From NCBI GenBank assembly GCA_050246915.1, contig JBFWVD010000097.1, positions 1-16,564 of the forward strand: DNA of 16,564 bases, given 5' to 3'. The notes below the pieces were generated by a model, which worked only from the letters and a program-made list of their open reading frames with translations, searched no databases and was not told the DNA's origin. Source of the stretch: JBFWVD01 sp050246915 (GTDB lineage: Bacteria; Actinomycetota; Acidimicrobiia; Acidimicrobiales; Ilumatobacteraceae). Below are positions 6,557 to 15,002 of the stretch, in pieces; within the stretch, counting starts at the first letter, position 1; every line of letters begins with the position of its first letter. Position numbers and translations under genes: made by a program.

Positions 6557-7052
6557 AACCGCGAACACCAACCATCTGGTCGAGGTGACCGTCAACGGTG
6601 AGCCCCGTTCGGTGAGCGTCTCGGCTCGCACGACGCTGGCCGATCTGCTCCGTGACGATCTCCGCCTCACTGGCACACACCTCGGGTGCGAGCACGGCGT
6701 GTGCGGGGCATGCACCGTGATCATGGACGGCGACCCGGTGCGCTCGTGCCTGGTGCTGGCTGTGCAGGCGCGAGGCAGCGAGGTCACTTCGGTCGAGGGC
6801 CTCGGCGGACCCGAGAACATGGGACCGGTGCAGCAAGGCTGCATGCAGGCGATGAGCTTCCAATGCGGCTTCTGCACGCCGGGCTTCCTCATGTCGATCA
6901 CCGCGTACATCGACGAACGCAAGAAGGGCCCCGATGGCGCGGTCCCCCCGACTCAGGATGAGGTGCGCGAAGCACTTTCGGGCAACCTGTGCCGCTGCAC
7001 CGGTTATCAGTCCATCATCGACGGTGTCCTCAAGGCCTGGGAGCTGAGCTGA
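6546..7052 (+). CDS. [2Fe-2S] subunit (S) of the molybdenum hydroxylase
   Basis: 168 residues with two iron-sulfur clusters. The plant-ferredoxin-type cluster uses C48, C53, C56 and C68 (GCEHGVCGACTV...SC). The C-terminal helical domain has C107 and C110 (QCGFCTPG) and C149 and C151 (LCRCTGYQ). These clusters carry electrons from the molybdenum site to FAD. The start at ATG 6546 lies inside the end of the FAD-subunit gene, so the two are probably translationally coupled. A cysteine at 99 (QQGCMQAM) replaces a residue that is often part of the VEHGA segment; its effect is not known. One base separates its stop from the large-subunit start. Confidence 0.95.
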   Translation: MPAETANTNHLVEVTVNGEPRSVSVSARTTLADLLRDDLRLTGTHLGCEHGVCGACTVIMDGDPVRSCLVLAVQARGSEVTSVEGLGGPENMGPVQQGCMQAMSFQCGFCTPGFLMSITAYIDERKKGPDGAVPPTQDEVREALSGNLCRCTGYQSIIDGVLKAWELS

Positions 7053-7053
7053 C

Positions 7054-9399
7054 ATGGAACGCTTGATCGGAACACGTGTCCTGCGCGTCGAGGACTCCCG
7101 CATCCTCACCGGACGCGGTCGCTACGTCGACGATGTGCAGCTGGACAAGATGGTGCACGCCACCTTCGTGCGCAGCCCCTATCCGCACGCCCGCATCACC
7201 AACATCGACACCACCGAGGCCAAGGCTCTGCCCGGCATCATCGCCGTGTACACCGCGGCGGACCTTGCCGCTGTTGCCTATCCGATGATGCTGCCGGCGG
7301 AGGCTGCACCTCCTGGCTACAAATCGTCGATGTTCACCTGCCTCGCCACCGACAAGGTCCGCCTGGTCGGTGACACCGTTGCTCTCGTCATCGGAGAGAC
7401 GCGCGCGGTGGCCGAGGACGGTGCCGAGCTCGTCGTCGTCGACTACGACGACCTGCCTGGCGTGGGATCCATCGAGAAGGCCTTGTCGGACGAGTCACTG
7501 TTGTGGGAGGACCTCGGCACCAACGTCGCGTTCGATTCCACCGAGACGTTCGGTGACCCTGATGCCGCGTTCGCCAAGGCGCACAAGGTCATCACCGAGC
7601 GCTATCGGCAGCATCGCGTGACGCATTCGCCCATGGAGACGCGCGGCATCATCGCCAACTACAACCCCGGCGACGGGTCGCTCGAAGTCCGCATGACCAA
7701 CCAGGGCACCGGCATGGCCAAGCTGACCTTCGCCGGTCTGTTGCAGATCCCGTCCAACAAGGTGCACGTCGTCGCTTCTGACGTCGGCGGCTCGTTCGGG
7801 CAGAAGAGCATGATCCGCCACGAAGAGTTGGCCACCGCGGCGGCGAGCAAGTTGCTCGGTCGGCCGGTGAAGTGGATCGAAGACCGCATGGAGAACCTCT
7901 CCGTCGGCGGTCAGGCCCGCGAGGAGTACATGGACTGCGAGGTCGCCGTCGACGCCGACGGGGTCATCCTCGGTGCCCGCTTCGACATCGTGATGAACAA
8001 GGGCGCCTATCCGCTGGCCGGGTTGCCGTGCAGCTTGTTCACCACCCAGGCCAAGGTGCTCATCCCCGGTGCGTATCGCATCACTGACTACTCGTTCCGC
8101 TCGCGGCTCGTGTACTCGAACAAGGCGAGCTATCTCGCGTATCGCGGCCCGTGGGAGATCGAGACGTTCGCCCGCGAGCGCCTGCTCGACAAGATCGGCC
8201 AGGAACTCGGCATCGATCCGATCGAGGTGCGGCGCCGCAACCTCTGGCCCGATGACGCGTATCCGGTGGATCTCCCCGCCGGTCCGACGCTGGACGGCAT
8301 CACGTTGCGCTCCGGTTTGGACAAGGCCGAGCGGGTGGCGGGATGGCAGGAGTTCCGTGCCGAGCAGGAGCGGGCGCGAGCCAACGGCGATCGCATCCAG
8401 TTGGGCCTTGGCGTGGTGTCGTTCATCGAGCCCGCGCCGGGCCCGGCCAACTACGGACCGGCCATCGGTTTCGCCTTCCCGCCAGAGCGGGCCAAGGCCA
8501 CGCTCGAGGCAGATGGGACCTTGACGATCTACACGACGCAGCTCTCGCATGGTCAGAGTCATGAGACGACCCTCGGCCAGATCGCGGCAGACACGCTCGG
8601 TGTCCCGATGTCGAGCGTGAAGATCGTCTACGGCGATTCCAAGACCACGCCGTGGACGCCCATGGGCACCGGCGGTTCGCGTGCGGCGACTGTCGCCAGC
8701 GGTGCGGTCATGGGCGTCACCCGCGACATCAAGGCGCAGATCTGCGAGATCGTCGGTCATCTCATGGAGGCCAATCCGGCCGACATCGAGATCGTCGACG
8801 GTGTGGCGCGCATCAAGGGCAGCCCCGATCACGCCATGCCGCTCGGACAGGTGGCGATGGTGGCGTGGATGGTGCCGGCCATGTTGCCGCCCGGTCGTGA
8901 GCTCGGCCTCGAGGCAATCTTCGACTACCGCACCGAGACCGGCGGTTGGGGACAAGCGGTGCATTCGTGCTTCGTCGAGGTGGACACGCTCACCGGCCAG
9001 GTGAAGATCCGCAAGTACGTCGTGGTCGAGGACTGCGGTGAGATGGTGAACCCTGGCATCGTCGAAGGACAGGTGCGCGGCGGCGTCGCCCAAGGCGTGG
9101 CCGAGGTGCTGTACGAGCACAGCGACTACGACGAGGACGGCAACTTCCGCTCGGCCACGTTCATGGACTATCTGCTCCCCACATCGATGGAGGTGCCGCC
9201 GATCGAGATCCATCACGTCGATCGCACCATCGCCACGCAGGAGATCAACTTCCGTGGCGTCGGTGAAGGCGGCGCCATCGGTGCGCCGGCTGCGTTGTGC
9301 TCGGCCATCGAGGACGCGCTGACGAACTACGGGGTGAAGATCACCGAGCAACACCTGCCGCCGTATCGGATCCTCGAGTTGATGGGAACCATCTCATGA
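7054..9399 (+). CDS. Molybdopterin-binding large subunit (L) of the xanthine dehydrogenase/CO dehydrogenase family
   Basis: 781 residues, usual length for the catalytic subunit holding molybdopterin cytosine dinucleotide. The N-terminal a/b hammerhead domain starts with IGTRVLRVEDSRILTGRGRYVDD. The cofactor loop GGSFGQK is at 245-251, GTGGSRAATVASG binds the dinucleotide, and the catalytic glutamate is E738 in GVGEGGAIGAPAA. The active-site loop at 362-368 reads AYRGPWE. Form I CO dehydrogenase has AYxCSFR and form II AYRGAGR, so neither signature is present and the S-selanylcysteine of true CO dehydrogenase has no counterpart. An organic N-heterocycle, aromatic or aldehyde substrate is more likely, but is not determined. 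ATG 7054 follows the S-subunit stop directly. No CoxF/CoxI-type maturation gene is visible in the window. Confidence 0.93.
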   Translation: MERLIGTRVLRVEDSRILTGRGRYVDDVQLDKMVHATFVRSPYPHARITNIDTTEAKALPGIIAVYTAADLAAVAYPMMLPAEAAPPGYKSSMFTCLATDKVRLVGDTVALVIGETRAVAEDGAELVVVDYDDLPGVGSIEKALSDESLLWEDLGTNVAFDSTETFGDPDAAFAKAHKVITERYRQHRVTHSPMETRGIIANYNPGDGSLEVRMTNQGTGMAKLTFAGLLQIPSNKVHVVASDVGGSFGQKSMIRHEELATAAASKLLGRPVKWIEDRMENLSVGGQAREEYMDCEVAVDADGVILGARFDIVMNKGAYPLAGLPCSLFTTQAKVLIPGAYRITDYSFRSRLVYSNKASYLAYRGPWEIETFARERLLDKIGQELGIDPIEVRRRNLWPDDAYPVDLPAGPTLDGITLRSGLDKAERVAGWQEFRAEQERARANGDRIQLGLGVVSFIEPAPGPANYGPAIGFAFPPERAKATLEADGTLTIYTTQLSHGQSHETTLGQIAADTLGVPMSSVKIVYGDSKTTPWTPMGTGGSRAATVASGAVMGVTRDIKAQICEIVGHLMEANPADIEIVDGVARIKGSPDHAMPLGQVAMVAWMVPAMLPPGRELGLEAIFDYRTETGGWGQAVHSCFVEVDTLTGQVKIRKYVVVEDCGEMVNPGIVEGQVRGGVAQGVAEVLYEHSDYDEDGNFRSATFMDYLLPTSMEVPPIEIHHVDRTIATQEINFRGVGEGGAIGAPAALCSAIEDALTNYGVKITEQHLPPYRILELMGTIS

Positions 9400-9737
9400 T
9401 CGCCATCTGCGGGTACATCGAGGTCCCGCCCGAGACGCGAGACGCGTTGGTGGCGGAGATTGCTGCGTATCTGGCCGAGACGCGCGGACGGCCGGGATGC
9501 ATCGAATACTGCATCTCGGCCGATCCAGCGGTGCCGGGGCGGCTGTCGGTGCTGGAGATCTTCGAGTCGCGCGCTGCGCTCGAAGATCACCTCGCCCACG
9601 GACCGCAAGCAGTGGTGTCGGGCATCATCGGCAAGTACGGGCCTACTGGCTCATCGGTGATCAAGTACCGAATCGACGCCTCGGCTCCGATGATCGGACC
9701 CGACGGTCAGGTCTCGCTGGAGTTCCCCGAAACCTGA
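9396..9737 (+). CDS. Antibiotic biosynthesis monooxygenase (ABM)-domain protein
   Basis: 113 residues with the dimeric alpha/beta-barrel (ferredoxin-like) pattern: strand IAICGYIEV, helix TRDALVAEIAAYLAETRGRPGC, strands IEYCISADPAVPGRLSVLEIF, and helix SRAALEDHLAHGPQAV. Members include quinol monooxygenases, heme-degrading enzymes and many proteins of unknown role. ATG 9396 overlaps the large-subunit stop (ATGA), so translation is probably coupled and the protein belongs to the hydroxylase operon. It may oxidise or handle the hydroxylated product. The residues SLEFPET end a tail of about 25 residues beyond the fold. The longer reading from 9297 would overlap the large subunit by 100 bases and is not supported. 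Confidence 0.85.
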   Translation: MIAICGYIEVPPETRDALVAEIAAYLAETRGRPGCIEYCISADPAVPGRLSVLEIFESRAALEDHLAHGPQAVVSGIIGKYGPTGSSVIKYRIDASAPMIGPDGQVSLEFPET

Positions 9738-9742
9738 CGCAC

Positions 9743-10996
9743 ATGACCGGGCGGACCAGGCTCGCGGTGGCCGCCATGGCGATCGCTGGCGTCGCGTGCG
9801 GCGAGTGGGCGAACGCGGCGCGTTCATCTGCTCGACCGCCGGTTCGCCTCGTGCTGATTGGGCAATTCCATCTCCCGGCATCCGACGAGATACCGGTCGG
9901 TCGACTGACCGATGAGTTGTTTGCGCTGGCTGGGCCCGTCCAGCGCGCTACCGTCGCCATCGTCACGTCGAGCGACGATGGGTCGGACTCGACTGCCGTC
10001 GGAGATCTGCGCGCGTTCGGTTTTGACGCCGTCGTGGAGCCGGGTGATCGCGCAATTCACATTGACACCGGGCCGGACACCCCGGTCGTGGTGCATCGCG
10101 TTGTGCACGGCGCCTCAGCGCCCGGTGTCGAGGCTGCTGGGATGATCGATACCGGAGCCGATGTGGTCTGGACCGAACACCCCGACGTTCCCGCCGGCAC
10201 GGCGACGATCGCCTCGGTGCACGGGCGTGCTCGCGAGGGCGTGACCGTGGACACCTACGGCGTACTCGACCTCACGCCCGGCTCCGCGCCGTCGGCCACG
10301 CAGATGGTGGAAGTCATCGGTTGGAAGGGCCGTGTCGTGGCCGGACGAGTCACGGAGTTGGTGACGAGCGCTGGTTACGTGCGTTCGGCCGGTCCATCAC
10401 GTCCCATGGCGGACGCGGTGAACCTCGCCGGTCAATGGTGGTCGCTCATGACTCGCCCGGTCGTCGTCGAGCGCCGGGTTCGCGAGGATGCCGCACTGGC
10501 GTTGGCGCGGTCGGTGCTACACGACGAGGTGGCGGTCGCTGATGTCGGGAGGGCAACCGATCTGGGCGGGCAGGAGATCGTGGCGGCCTACTGGACCGCG
10601 GCGCGTGACACGTCCGTGGTCCGCTCGTTCCCGACACGGCGTTGGGTCGATGGGCGCGGCCGTACACCGCACGTCGGCGTCTTCGAGCTCGACGGCACAC
10701 AGGTGTGGCGTGCCGGCACGGTGCCGCGACCGATCATCGCCGTGACGGTGTGCCGGGCCTCGATGGCGGTTCGTTACGGTGAGTTGGACCGCAACCCGGG
10801 GCTGTTACCCAGCGTCGGGTTCACGCCGAGCGACGTGTGGCCGATCGCCCGCGGCGTGGCGACCGCCGCGTGGACGTGGGGTGGATATGGGTACGTTGTG
10901 AGTCCAGAGCTTCCCGGTGACGGTGTGATCGGTTGCTCAGATGTGGATGGCGACGGTCGGCTCGATCCGATCGTGAGGGATAGGGCGACGCGATGA
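9743..10996 (+). CDS. Exported protein of unknown function with a C-terminal calcium-loop motif
   Basis: 417 residues. The N-terminus (TRLAVAAMAIAGVACGEWANA) is a signal peptide; C19 could be a lipid-anchored cysteine but the box GVAC is atypical. Residues 31-110 have an alpha/beta look (RLVLIGQFHL, RATVAIVTSSDDGSDS, FGFDAVVEP) that faintly recalls the cyanophycinase/peptidase S51 fold, but no catalytic serine context was found, so this is only a hint. Residues 400-408 are DVDGDGRLD, a DxDxDG calcium loop as in FG-GAP, EF-hand or dockerin proteins. ATG 9743 is chosen, five bases after the ABM stop; there is no clear Shine-Dalgarno. The stop overlaps the DUF3160 start (ATGA), so the two products probably act together in the cell envelope. 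Confidence 0.7.
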   Translation: MTGRTRLAVAAMAIAGVACGEWANAARSSARPPVRLVLIGQFHLPASDEIPVGRLTDELFALAGPVQRATVAIVTSSDDGSDSTAVGDLRAFGFDAVVEPGDRAIHIDTGPDTPVVVHRVVHGASAPGVEAAGMIDTGADVVWTEHPDVPAGTATIASVHGRAREGVTVDTYGVLDLTPGSAPSATQMVEVIGWKGRVVAGRVTELVTSAGYVRSAGPSRPMADAVNLAGQWWSLMTRPVVVERRVREDAALALARSVLHDEVAVADVGRATDLGGQEIVAAYWTAARDTSVVRSFPTRRWVDGRGRTPHVGVFELDGTQVWRAGTVPRPIIAVTVCRASMAVRYGELDRNPGLLPSVGFTPSDVWPIARGVATAAWTWGGYGYVVSPELPGDGVIGCSDVDGDGRLDPIVRDRATR

Positions 10997-13200
10997 GGAA
11001 GACGACCGCGGCCGTGGCGGTGTTGTTGGCGGGAGCGTTGGCCGGCGCGTGCACCGACGACGGCGGAGCGAAGGGCTCCACCAGCTCAGCGGTTGCTACG
11101 TCATCGAGTGTGGCGCTCACGAGCACGACGGCGAGCGCCACCACCATGGCCGTGACAACCACCACGATGGCGAGCTCGAGGAGCGCGCTGGGCGCGGGCC
11201 GACCGGTGGCAGCGTTCGCGCCGTATCGAGACGTACCACTTCTGAGTGGCGCGCCCTATGGCGGCCCGGCGACGCCACGGTCGCTGTCCGGGGTGCTCTT
11301 CACAGACGTGGAATACACGTTGTCGGATCCGGTCGTGAGGACACGGCTGACCGACAACGGGTTCGTCGTGGTCTCGCAGAAGGGCGATCCGATCCGGATG
11401 ATGTTCGAGCCGTACGACGCCAGCATGTACGACCGTCAGCCCATCTACGTCACCACCGACGTGGCGTACAACGTGTGGCATCAGGTGTTCGATCACGCTC
11501 TACGGACGATCGAGACCGATGAACTGCTGCCGGTGCTGGAACGGTTCGCTCGTGACGGGGTGGCCGCAGCGCGGGCACAGCAATCGCAGTTGCAGTCGAC
11601 GAAGCTGGCGGATCCTGCGGGCAAAGTGGTGGCACTGTTCGAGGCAGAGGCCACGTTGCTGGGGATCGACGTCGGGTCGATCAGCCCCCTCGCCAGCGAC
11701 GAGGTGGACCTGGCGATGGCGGCCACCGACATCACCTCATCACCGGTGAGCGGGACCGGAGCCTGTAACCCGCAACTGTCGATGCGCGGATGTGTGGACT
11801 ACACCCAGTTCATTCCGCGTGGCCATTACACGCTCACGCCCGATCTGGAGCGCTACTTCCGAGGTATGGCCTTGCTGGGCCAGGAGTCCTTCTCGGTCAC
11901 CGATCCCACGGCACTGCGCGTCGGGTTGTTGACGTCGCGGGTTGTGCAGAGCACGAAAGAGCTACGCGACGCGTGGACGACGTTGTACGAACCGACGGCG
12001 TTCCTGGTCGGGCTGGCTGACGACTACACACCGGTCGAAGCATGGTCGAGCGCAGGCACGATCGACGTGTCGACGCTGGCCGATGACAGCACCATCACCA
12101 AGATCTCCAGCACGCTCCAAGCTGCGCGCTCGGTCGGCATCGATCCCGATGCCGCCGCGGTGCGGGTGATGGGTGCACGGTTCGTGCTCGACTCGGCGAT
12201 GCTCGATCAGCTCACCTTTCCCAATGTGGGCACACCGCAGAATCCCCGGGTGCTCCCGTCGGCGATCGACGTGGCGGCGTCGTTCGGCTCCGACCTCGCT
12301 GTTTCGATCCAGTCTGCGGCCGGTCAGGCGGGGCCCACCGGATACGTCAACTACGACCAGCGTTTGGCGGAGAACCGGAGTGCGGTGGCTTCCCGATCAT
12401 CAGACGATTGGGGGACAACGGTGTACGACGCGTGGCTACACGCCATCGCGGCGTCGTGGGCGTCGCACGGTGCCTCGTTCCCGGACTACATGCGCAGCGC
12501 GGCGTGGACGGCCAAGGATCTCCAGAGTGGCATCGGTTCTTACACGGAGCTCAAGCACGACACGATCCTGTATGCGAAGCAAGGGTTTGCCGGCGAGGGT
12601 GACGGTGAGCCGCCCGCGGTGCCGCCACGCCATTGGGTGGAACCCGATCCGGTCGTGTTCGAGCGATTGTCAGCAGCAGCGGGGCTGATGCGCGACGGCA
12701 TGCAGCGGAGATCGTTGTTGCCCACGACGGCCGGCAGGATGCTCACCGACCTCGTTGCACTGCTGGATCACCTCGCCGCCATCGCTCACGACGAACTGAA
12801 CGGCAAGCCGATCTCGAGCGACGACAACCGCTTCCTCGGCGGGATCGGCACCGAGTTCGAGACCTTCGCGGCGCGCGCCGCAGAACTCGACGAGGCAGAA
12901 CAGGGTGCGGTGTTCGACCCCGGGCATCGTGACGCGCTCGTGGCCGACATCTTCACGTCGAACTCTGATGCACTCGAGATCGCGACCGGTGGTGTCGATC
13001 GGATCCTGGTGCTCGTTCCCAACGACTCGGGTACGTTCCAGGTCGCGGTGGGTGCGGTGTACTCGACCTATGAGTTCACTGTCCCCATCGCTCAGCGACT
13101 CACCGACGATGCGTGGCGCGCCAGGCTCGACAGCGGCGACCGTCCGGTGCGTCCGGCATGGCAAGACACGTTTCGGGTCGACGCCAGCCCATCGGGCTGA
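10993..13200 (+). CDS. DUF3160-family lipoprotein
   Basis: 735 residues. The signal peptide ends in LAGAC with C20 as the probable lipidated residue, followed by a low-complexity Ser/Thr/Ala linker (about 28-63) that would let the domain stand off the membrane. From about residue 75 the sequence matches the DUF3160 pattern, with YDRQPIYVTTDVAYNVWHQVFDHALRTIE (146-174 region), a long helical middle, the LKHDTILYAKQGFAGEGDGEPP segment, and HWVEPDPVVFERL. The family is found on bacterial and archaeal surfaces and has no established activity. The ATG at 10993 overlaps the previous stop by four bases. A small inverted repeat (13185-13199) covers the stop, and the phosphate operon ends only 3 bases away on the other strand. 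Confidence 0.85.
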   Translation: MRKTTAAVAVLLAGALAGACTDDGGAKGSTSSAVATSSSVALTSTTASATTMAVTTTTMASSRSALGAGRPVAAFAPYRDVPLLSGAPYGGPATPRSLSGVLFTDVEYTLSDPVVRTRLTDNGFVVVSQKGDPIRMMFEPYDASMYDRQPIYVTTDVAYNVWHQVFDHALRTIETDELLPVLERFARDGVAAARAQQSQLQSTKLADPAGKVVALFEAEATLLGIDVGSISPLASDEVDLAMAATDITSSPVSGTGACNPQLSMRGCVDYTQFIPRGHYTLTPDLERYFRGMALLGQESFSVTDPTALRVGLLTSRVVQSTKELRDAWTTLYEPTAFLVGLADDYTPVEAWSSAGTIDVSTLADDSTITKISSTLQAARSVGIDPDAAAVRVMGARFVLDSAMLDQLTFPNVGTPQNPRVLPSAIDVAASFGSDLAVSIQSAAGQAGPTGYVNYDQRLAENRSAVASRSSDDWGTTVYDAWLHAIAASWASHGASFPDYMRSAAWTAKDLQSGIGSYTELKHDTILYAKQGFAGEGDGEPPAVPPRHWVEPDPVVFERLSAAAGLMRDGMQRRSLLPTTAGRMLTDLVALLDHLAAIAHDELNGKPISSDDNRFLGGIGTEFETFAARAAELDEAEQGAVFDPGHRDALVADIFTSNSDALEIATGGVDRILVLVPNDSGTFQVAVGAVYSTYEFTVPIAQRLTDDAWRARLDSGDRPVRPAWQDTFRVDASPSG
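13185..13199. terminator. Inverted repeat at the convergent gene junction
   Basis: CAGCCC-ATC-GGGCTG is a perfect 6+6 inverted repeat with a 3-base loop spanning the DUF3160 stop codon. Another, CCCC-GTC-GGGG (13220-13230), lies within the end of the opposing gene. Both could help stop transcription in either direction, but there is no T-tract and both overlap coding sequence. Confidence 0.3.
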
Positions 13201-13203
13201 GCG

Positions 13204-13389
13204 TCAACCGTTCCTGCCGCCCCGTCGGGGTACATAGGCAGAGAGGCTGTCCAGCGCGAACAGGACGGCGAGCGCGAGGTAGACCGCGCTGATCGTCCAC
13301 GCCACCCACCGGAACTTCTCCGGTGTGGGAGCCACGAGCGCGAGGCACACGGCAGCAGCCCCGAGGAAGAAGTAGACCCGGCGATCCAT
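13204..13389 (-). CDS. Small two-helix membrane protein (61 residues) in the phosphate transport operon
   Basis: MDRRVYFFLGAAAVCLALVAP forms a first membrane helix and RWVAWTISAVYLALAVLFALDSL a second, separated by TPEKF. The tail SAYVPRRGGRNG is basic, placing it in the cytoplasm. ATG 13389 shares one base with the stop of the PiT transporter gene, and GGGAG lies nine bases upstream of it, so it is translated as the third gene of the operon. No family recognised with certainty; short proteins of this shape occur next to transporters as possible accessory subunits. The longer in-frame reading from 13734 would lie entirely across PiT and is a shadow. Confidence 0.75.
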   Translation of the reverse strand: MDRRVYFFLGAAAVCLALVAPTPEKFRWVAWTISAVYLALAVLFALDSLSAYVPRRGGRNG

Positions 13390-14381
13390 CAGTTGAACGC
13401 TCCCACGATGAGCGAGGTGACCGCTGCGATGCTTGCCGCGCCGGGGATGGTGATGATCCATGCCCACACCACTCGACCGGCGACTCCCCATCGAACAGCC
13501 GTGAGCCGCTTCGATGCTCCAACGCCGACGATGGCACCCGTGATGGTGTGCGTGGTGGAAACGGGAATGCCGCGGGCCGAAGTGAAGAACAGCGTCAGCG
13601 CGGCACCTGACTCGGCGGCCACGCCGCCGACGGGCTGCAGTTTGGTGATGCGAAAGCCCATCGTCTTCACGATGCGCCAACCGCCCATGAGCGTGCCGAG
13701 GCCGATCGCTGTGTGGGCGGCCAACACCACCCACAACGGGACGTCGGCATTCGGACCCAGTTCACCGGAAGCTATGAGCACGGCCAAGATGATGCCCATC
13801 GTCTTTTGGGCATCGTTACCTCCGTGACCGAGGCTGAACGCCGCCGCCGAGGCGAGCTGTCCCTTTCGAAAGCCTCGGTTGAGTCGCTCCACGTTCTTCA
13901 CGCGGGCGAACAGTTGTTGCAGGACCAGGGTCAAGATGAGCCCGAGCGCCAGGCCGATGAGCGGCGAGAAGACGATGAAGACGCCGATCTTGCGAAGGCC
14001 CTCGCTCTCGAGCACGTGTGTGCCGAAGCGCGCCGACGCCGAACCGGCTATGCCGCCGACGAGGGCGTGCGACGAACTCGTGGGGAGCCCCAGGTAGAAG
14101 GTGATGAGGTTCCACGCGATGGCGCCGACGAGTCCAGCGAAGATCACGCCTTCGCTCAGCACGTTCTGCGCCACGACGTCCTTGGCGATGGTGTTGGCCA
14201 CCTCGGTCTTGAAGATCAGGAAGGCGATGAAGTTGAAGCCCGCGGCCCACATCACCGCGAGGCGCGGCGACAGGACCCGGGTGGAGACGACCGTGGCGAT
14301 GGAGTTCGCCGCGTCGTGGAAGCCGTTGGTGAAATCGAACCCGAGGGCGAGGATGATGACGACGACAGCGCCGAAGGTCAT
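13389..14381 (-). CDS. pit: PiT-family low-affinity inorganic phosphate transporter
   Basis: 330 residues, an integral membrane symporter that brings phosphate (often as a metal-phosphate complex) into the cell with a cation. Both duplicated family signatures are present: GFDFTNGFHDAANSIAT (14-30) and FSLGHGGNDAQKTMGI (182-197). The matching re-entrant segments are GLPTSSSHALVGG (98-110) and GIPVSTTHTITGAIVG (271-286). About ten hydrophobic helices are seen, with a hydrophilic loop near 158-176. At 330 residues it is a compact form, shorter than the E. coli PitA type. The ATG lies three bases after the DUF47 stop without a strong ribosome binding site, which suggests coupling to that gene. 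Confidence 0.95.
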   Translation of the reverse strand: MTFGAVVVIILALGFDFTNGFHDAANSIATVVSTRVLSPRLAVMWAAGFNFIAFLIFKTEVANTIAKDVVAQNVLSEGVIFAGLVGAIAWNLITFYLGLPTSSSHALVGGIAGSASARFGTHVLESEGLRKIGVFIVFSPLIGLALGLILTLVLQQLFARVKNVERLNRGFRKGQLASAAAFSLGHGGNDAQKTMGIILAVLIASGELGPNADVPLWVVLAAHTAIGLGTLMGGWRIVKTMGFRITKLQPVGGVAAESGAALTLFFTSARGIPVSTTHTITGAIVGVGASKRLTAVRWGVAGRVVWAWIITIPGAASIAAVTSLIVGAFN

Positions 14382-14384
14382 GTG

Positions 14385-15002
14385 TCAGGCGTGCTTCACG
14401 AGGATGGAGTTGACCGCGTACGCAACGTCCTCGACGTGATCGAGCGCGGCTTCCATCGATTCGGTGATGTCCTTCCAACGGATCACGTCGAGCGTCTCGA
14501 ACTCGCCCGAGAACAGTCGTGCCAACGTCCGCCGGTAGATGCCATCACCTTCGGACTCGAGCCGAGCGATGTTGTCGATGGTCTCGCGCAGATCTTTCAT
14601 GTCCTCGAGCCGGTCGAAGAGCACCGTGACCGACGCCGACATCTGTTGCAGCACGATGGCCTGCTCGCGCACTTCGGGGATGATCTCGGTGATGCGCATG
14701 AGCACGATCAGCTCAGACACGTGGTAGATCGAGTCCAAGATGTCGTCGATCGATTCGGACAACAGATGGATGTCCTCTCGGTCGAACGGCGTGACGAACG
14801 ACGTGTCGAGGCGATTCTGGATGCTCCTGGTGAGTTCGTCGCCGGCCCGCTCACAGGCTTTGACCTTGGCGTACCAGTCCGATGCCTGACCGGGATTGTC
14901 GAGTTGGGCGATGAGATGGTCGACACTGGTCGCCAGGTTGGCGGCCATGGACCGGAAGTCGTCGAAGAACTCCCGGTTCGAGGGGACGATTCGAAATCGC
15001 AA
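14385..15002 (-). CDS. DUF47 family PhoU-like protein, Pit accessory
   Basis: 205-residue all-helical cytoplasmic protein of the DUF47/PhoU-like family, which is nearly always encoded beside a PiT transporter and is thought to regulate it. Recognisable parts are the start FRIVPSNREFFDDFRSMAANL, the acidic metal-binding-type helix FDREDIHLLSESIDDILDSIY, IARLESEGDGIYRRTLARLF (150s-170s) and the ending RWKDITESMEAALDHVEDVAYAVNSI. Start is TTG at 15002, preceded by GGAGGAG (complement of 15008-15014) at ideal spacing; no ATG or GTG fits as well. It is the first gene of a three-gene operon with PiT and the small membrane protein. Confidence 0.93.
   Translation of the reverse strand: MRFRIVPSNREFFDDFRSMAANLATSVDHLIAQLDNPGQASDWYAKVKACERAGDELTRSIQNRLDTSFVTPFDREDIHLLSESIDDILDSIYHVSELIVLMRITEIIPEVREQAIVLQQMSASVTVLFDRLEDMKDLRETIDNIARLESEGDGIYRRTLARLFSGEFETLDVIRWKDITESMEAALDHVEDVAYAVNSILVKHA

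Noticed and set aside
7495..9354. A 619-codon minus-strand open frame opposite the molybdenum large subunit
   Set aside because: It lies entirely across a conserved gene, shows no family pattern and is explained by high GC content suppressing stop codons.
5678..9399. Calling the three subunits an aerobic CO dehydrogenase (coxMSL)
   Set aside because: Gene order fits, but the catalytic loop lacks the AYxCSFR cysteine required for the Mo-Cu centre, so only the wider family is claimed.
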